Below, piece by piece: positions 5,964 to 7,644 of a stretch of DNA of 7,644 bases (the stretch's first letter is position 1; the number at the start of each line of letters is the position of its first letter). The translations under genes were made by a program, and so were the position numbers. The notes beneath the pieces were generated by a model, which was not told where the DNA came from, made no database searches, and worked only from the letters and a program-made list of their open reading frames with translations. The stretch comes from Bacteroidota bacterium (GTDB taxonomy: Bacteria; Bacteroidota; Kryptoniia; Kryptoniales; JAKASW01), in assembly GCA_021796055.1 (NCBI GenBank), contig JAJYOS010000295.1, forward strand, positions 1 to 7,644. The letters are read 5' to 3'.

Positions 5964-6884
5964 GAGGTATTCGCTCACAATGCTGCCCAATGCGATTGAA
6001 AGGAGCTTTGCGTCGCTCTTGTCCGATCTGGATGGAATAAGAATAGGCACTCTGGCACCGACTATCACATGTGCAAGCCTCAGGCCCGCGAAATAAGTTG
6101 TGCTTTTTGCAAGGCTGTTTGCTGACTCGATATTTGCTGCCACCAGGATTTCAGCTCGTCCCGCCACGGCGGACCTGATTCCCTTTTCTTCAGCGGCCTC
6201 GAGCGAAAGGGCGTTGTCGAGTGCAAACGGGCCGTCAACGATGCAGCCTTTGATCTGACCCCGCTCATTCATCTTGGAAAGGGCGGCTGCGTCGATTGTA
6301 GACTGCAGGTTGGGTAAAACGAACTCGGTGGCAGACAGTATGGCGACCTTCGGGTTTTCATTGCCGAGCGAATGTGCCACTTCAACAGCGTTGACTATTA
6401 GCTCGATTTTGTTCTTAAGATCCGGCGAAAGAGTCATTCCTCCGTCGGTTATCATGACAAATTGATTGTCGGGTCTCGGCGGATATTCGAGTACGAAAAT
6501 ATCACTCAGAAGTCTGCCGGTCTTCATCCCGCTGCCTTCCTGCAAAACGACTCTCATCATCGTAGCCGTATCCACTCCGCCTTTCATGAGAATCTCGGAC
6601 TGCCCGTCGAGAACAGACGCTATTGCTCCTTTAAGCGCACATGTGACGTCGCTGCAATCGCATACCTCCACTCCTGATCCGAGGCTCGGATTTGAGCCGA
6701 TCCCGTCGGATATCTCAGACTTGTTTCCGAAGAGGATGAATCTCGTATTAAGCGATGCTGCAGCTTCACCGATGGCAGCAAATGTTTCCTTGTTGTTGGG
6801 ATTCACTACGGCAACCGTTCTAGGCGGCAATGATACTGTGTATGCCAGCAACTCCTGAAAGTTGTGAATCTGTTTCGCACTCAT
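5952..6884 (-). CDS. ptb: Phosphate butyryltransferase (phosphate acyltransferase family)
   Basis: Transfers an acyl group between CoA and phosphate (butyryl-CoA + Pi to butyryl phosphate + CoA); branched-chain acyl-CoAs such as isobutyryl- and isovaleryl-CoA are common substrates in this family. 310 residues, full length for the family. Landmarks: LMKGGVDT (99-106), the VMITDGGM segment (143-150), VDGPFALDNALS (216-227) and the C-terminal GARVPILIPSRSDKS (276-290) with the Arg/Ser acyl-phosphate-binding region, followed by AKLLSIALG. These fit Ptb better than the longer, two-domain-type acetyl-specific Pta. ATG at 6884 directly abuts the TGA of buk (TGAATG), with GGAG six bases upstream inside the end of buk, so the two are surely co-translated. 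Cytoplasmic. The acyl-chain preference cannot be read from the sequence. Confidence 0.94.
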   Translation of the reverse strand: MSAKQIHNFQELLAYTVSLPPRTVAVVNPNNKETFAAIGEAAASLNTRFILFGNKSEISDGIGSNPSLGSGVEVCDCSDVTCALKGAIASVLDGQSEILMKGGVDTATMMRVVLQEGSGMKTGRLLSDIFVLEYPPRPDNQFVMITDGGMTLSPDLKNKIELIVNAVEVAHSLGNENPKVAILSATEFVLPNLQSTIDAAALSKMNERGQIKGCIVDGPFALDNALSLEAAEEKGIRSAVAGRAEILVAANIESANSLAKSTTYFAGLRLAHVIVGARVPILIPSRSDKSDAKLLSIALGSIVSEYLNRG

Positions 6885-7644
6885 TCAATACTCCAAAGCT
6901 TTCTCTTTGCCCTGTAACACGCGGAGTGCCCCGAGGGCTAAGCTCCTCATTTCGTCTTCACCCGGATAAACAAGAATCCTGGCAATAAAGCCAACTCTTT
7001 CACGAATCCATTCCGTCAGCATTATCGAACCCGCGAGTCCCCCGGTTAGAACAATAGCATCAATCTTCCCGTTGAGGACTGTGGCCATTGCGCCAATTTC
7101 TTTCGCGATCTGATATGCCATAGCCTGGTAGATTTCACGCGCCCTGACATCGCCGCCTTCCGCTCGCATCTCCACTTCACGGGCGGAGTTTGTGCCCAGG
7201 TATGCAAGCAACCCGCCCTTCCCCATCACCATTTTCCTGATTTCTTGCCGGGTATAATCTCCCGAAAAGCAAATGTCGATGAACTGTTGAAGAGGTAATC
7301 CTCCGGTCCGCTCGGGTGAAAAAGGACCGTCACTGGAGGCATCATTGGCATCGACTATCCTGCCTCCCTTCACAGGCGAAATTGAAATACCGCCACCAAG
7401 ATGAGAAATCACGAAGTTGGTGTCGGCGAGGTCTTTACCGATCGTTTCAGCCGCCGTGCGTGCTGCGGTATGGATATTCAACGCATGGGAAAGGCTCTTC
7501 CGTTTTATCAGCGGATGACCCGAATAGCGGGCCAATGGACCGAATTCATCGACAGATGCCGGATCCACGACAAATGCGGGACAACCATGCTCGCGACCGA
7601 TTTCTTCTACAATGGCGCAACTCAAATTGGACGCATGCTCTCCC
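6885..7644 (-). CDS. buk: Butyrate kinase family enzyme, 5' partial (N-terminus outside window)
   Basis: ASKHA-fold acid kinase that makes ATP from butyryl (or branched acyl) phosphate and ADP. About 252 codons are visible of the roughly 355-360 usual, so about 100 N-terminal residues lie beyond base 7644. A TTG at 7625 could be taken for a start, but the frame continues to the edge as GEHASN before it, matching the conserved HASNL segment of butyrate kinases. Counting from that TTG: PAFVVDP (16-22), SHLGGGIS (74-81, phosphate/nucleotide loop), DGPFSPERTGGLP (99-111), VLTGGLAGS (192-200, adenosine-side loop; the usual form ends AHS or AYS) and PGEDEMRSLALGALRVL (221-237), a signature of Buk rather than acetate kinase. 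It is transcribed first and abuts ptb with no gap. Cytoplasmic. Confidence 0.94.
   Translation of the reverse strand, partial: GEHASNLSCAIVEEIGREHGCPAFVVDPASVDEFGPLARYSGHPLIKRKSLSHALNIHTAARTAAETIGKDLADTNFVISHLGGGISISPVKGGRIVDANDASSDGPFSPERTGGLPLQQFIDICFSGDYTRQEIRKMVMGKGGLLAYLGTNSAREVEMRAEGGDVRAREIYQAMAYQIAKEIGAMATVLNGKIDAIVLTGGLAGSIMLTEWIRERVGFIARILVYPGEDEMRSLALGALRVLQGKEKALEY
6891..6896 (-). promoter_or_regulatory. Ribosome binding site of ptb within the buk end
   Basis: TTGGAG on the minus strand within the last codons of buk, six bases before the ptb ATG at 6884. It fixes the ptb start and supports coupling. Confidence 0.6.

Noticed and set aside
5365..6096. Several overlapping plus-strand open frames of 64-92 codons
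   Set aside because: They compete with one another in different frames, lack ribosome sites and domains, and some run antisense into ptb.
6466..6858. 130-codon open frame on the plus strand
   Set aside because: It is antisense to ptb, with no domain and no ribosome site of note.
1..7644. CRISPR array, tRNA, rRNA, insertion sequence or toxin-antitoxin pair
   Set aside because: No regularly spaced repeats, cloverleaf-like segment, ribosomal RNA stretch, transposase motifs or paired small genes were seen.

Overview
The window shows seven protein genes on a stretch of roughly balanced base composition. The gene set suggests a member of the Bacteroidota/Chlorobi/Ignavibacteria group: a NagB-type domain fused to a PIG-L deacetylase domain, a kinase-less membrane PASTA protein joined to rpe, and a buk-ptb pair. 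This placement is inference from gene content, not a measured phylogeny.

Left part, about 1-3321: two amino-sugar genes face each other. On the plus strand is a NagB-like/PIG-L fusion. Its true start lies before base 1, because the frame is open to the window edge and the upstream codons encode the start of the NagB active-site region. On the minus strand is nagA (N-acetylglucosamine-6-phosphate deacetylase). Between them sits a 12-bp hairpin that pairs fully only as plus-strand RNA, fitting a terminator for the fusion gene.

Middle part, about 3396-4825, minus strand: a membrane-anchored protein with three PASTA repeats is followed by rpe. Stop and start share one base (TAATG), so the two are probably co-translated. 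nagA follows 74 bp further on and may belong to the same transcript. A sigma70-like promoter candidate lies directly before the PASTA gene.

The stretch 4826-5951 is gene-poor. It holds one small orphan HNH nuclease gene with a strong ribosome binding site, and a 615-bp non-coding stretch. That stretch carries a perfect 9-bp inverted repeat, a nested two-stem hairpin, a near-perfect direct repeat and a possible relic of a small lipoprotein gene.

Right part, 5952-7644, minus strand: buk (butyrate kinase family, N-terminus outside the window) is directly followed by ptb (phosphate butyryltransferase family). Stop and start abut as TGAATG. Together they would convert an acyl-CoA through an acyl phosphate to a free acid plus ATP.

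Most of the window is ordinary housekeeping and catabolic metabolism. I found no clear new multi-gene system. The most interesting points are the altered catalytic residue and fusion in the NagB-like protein, the kinase-less PASTA protein coupled to rpe, and the structured non-coding DNA around the HNH gene.
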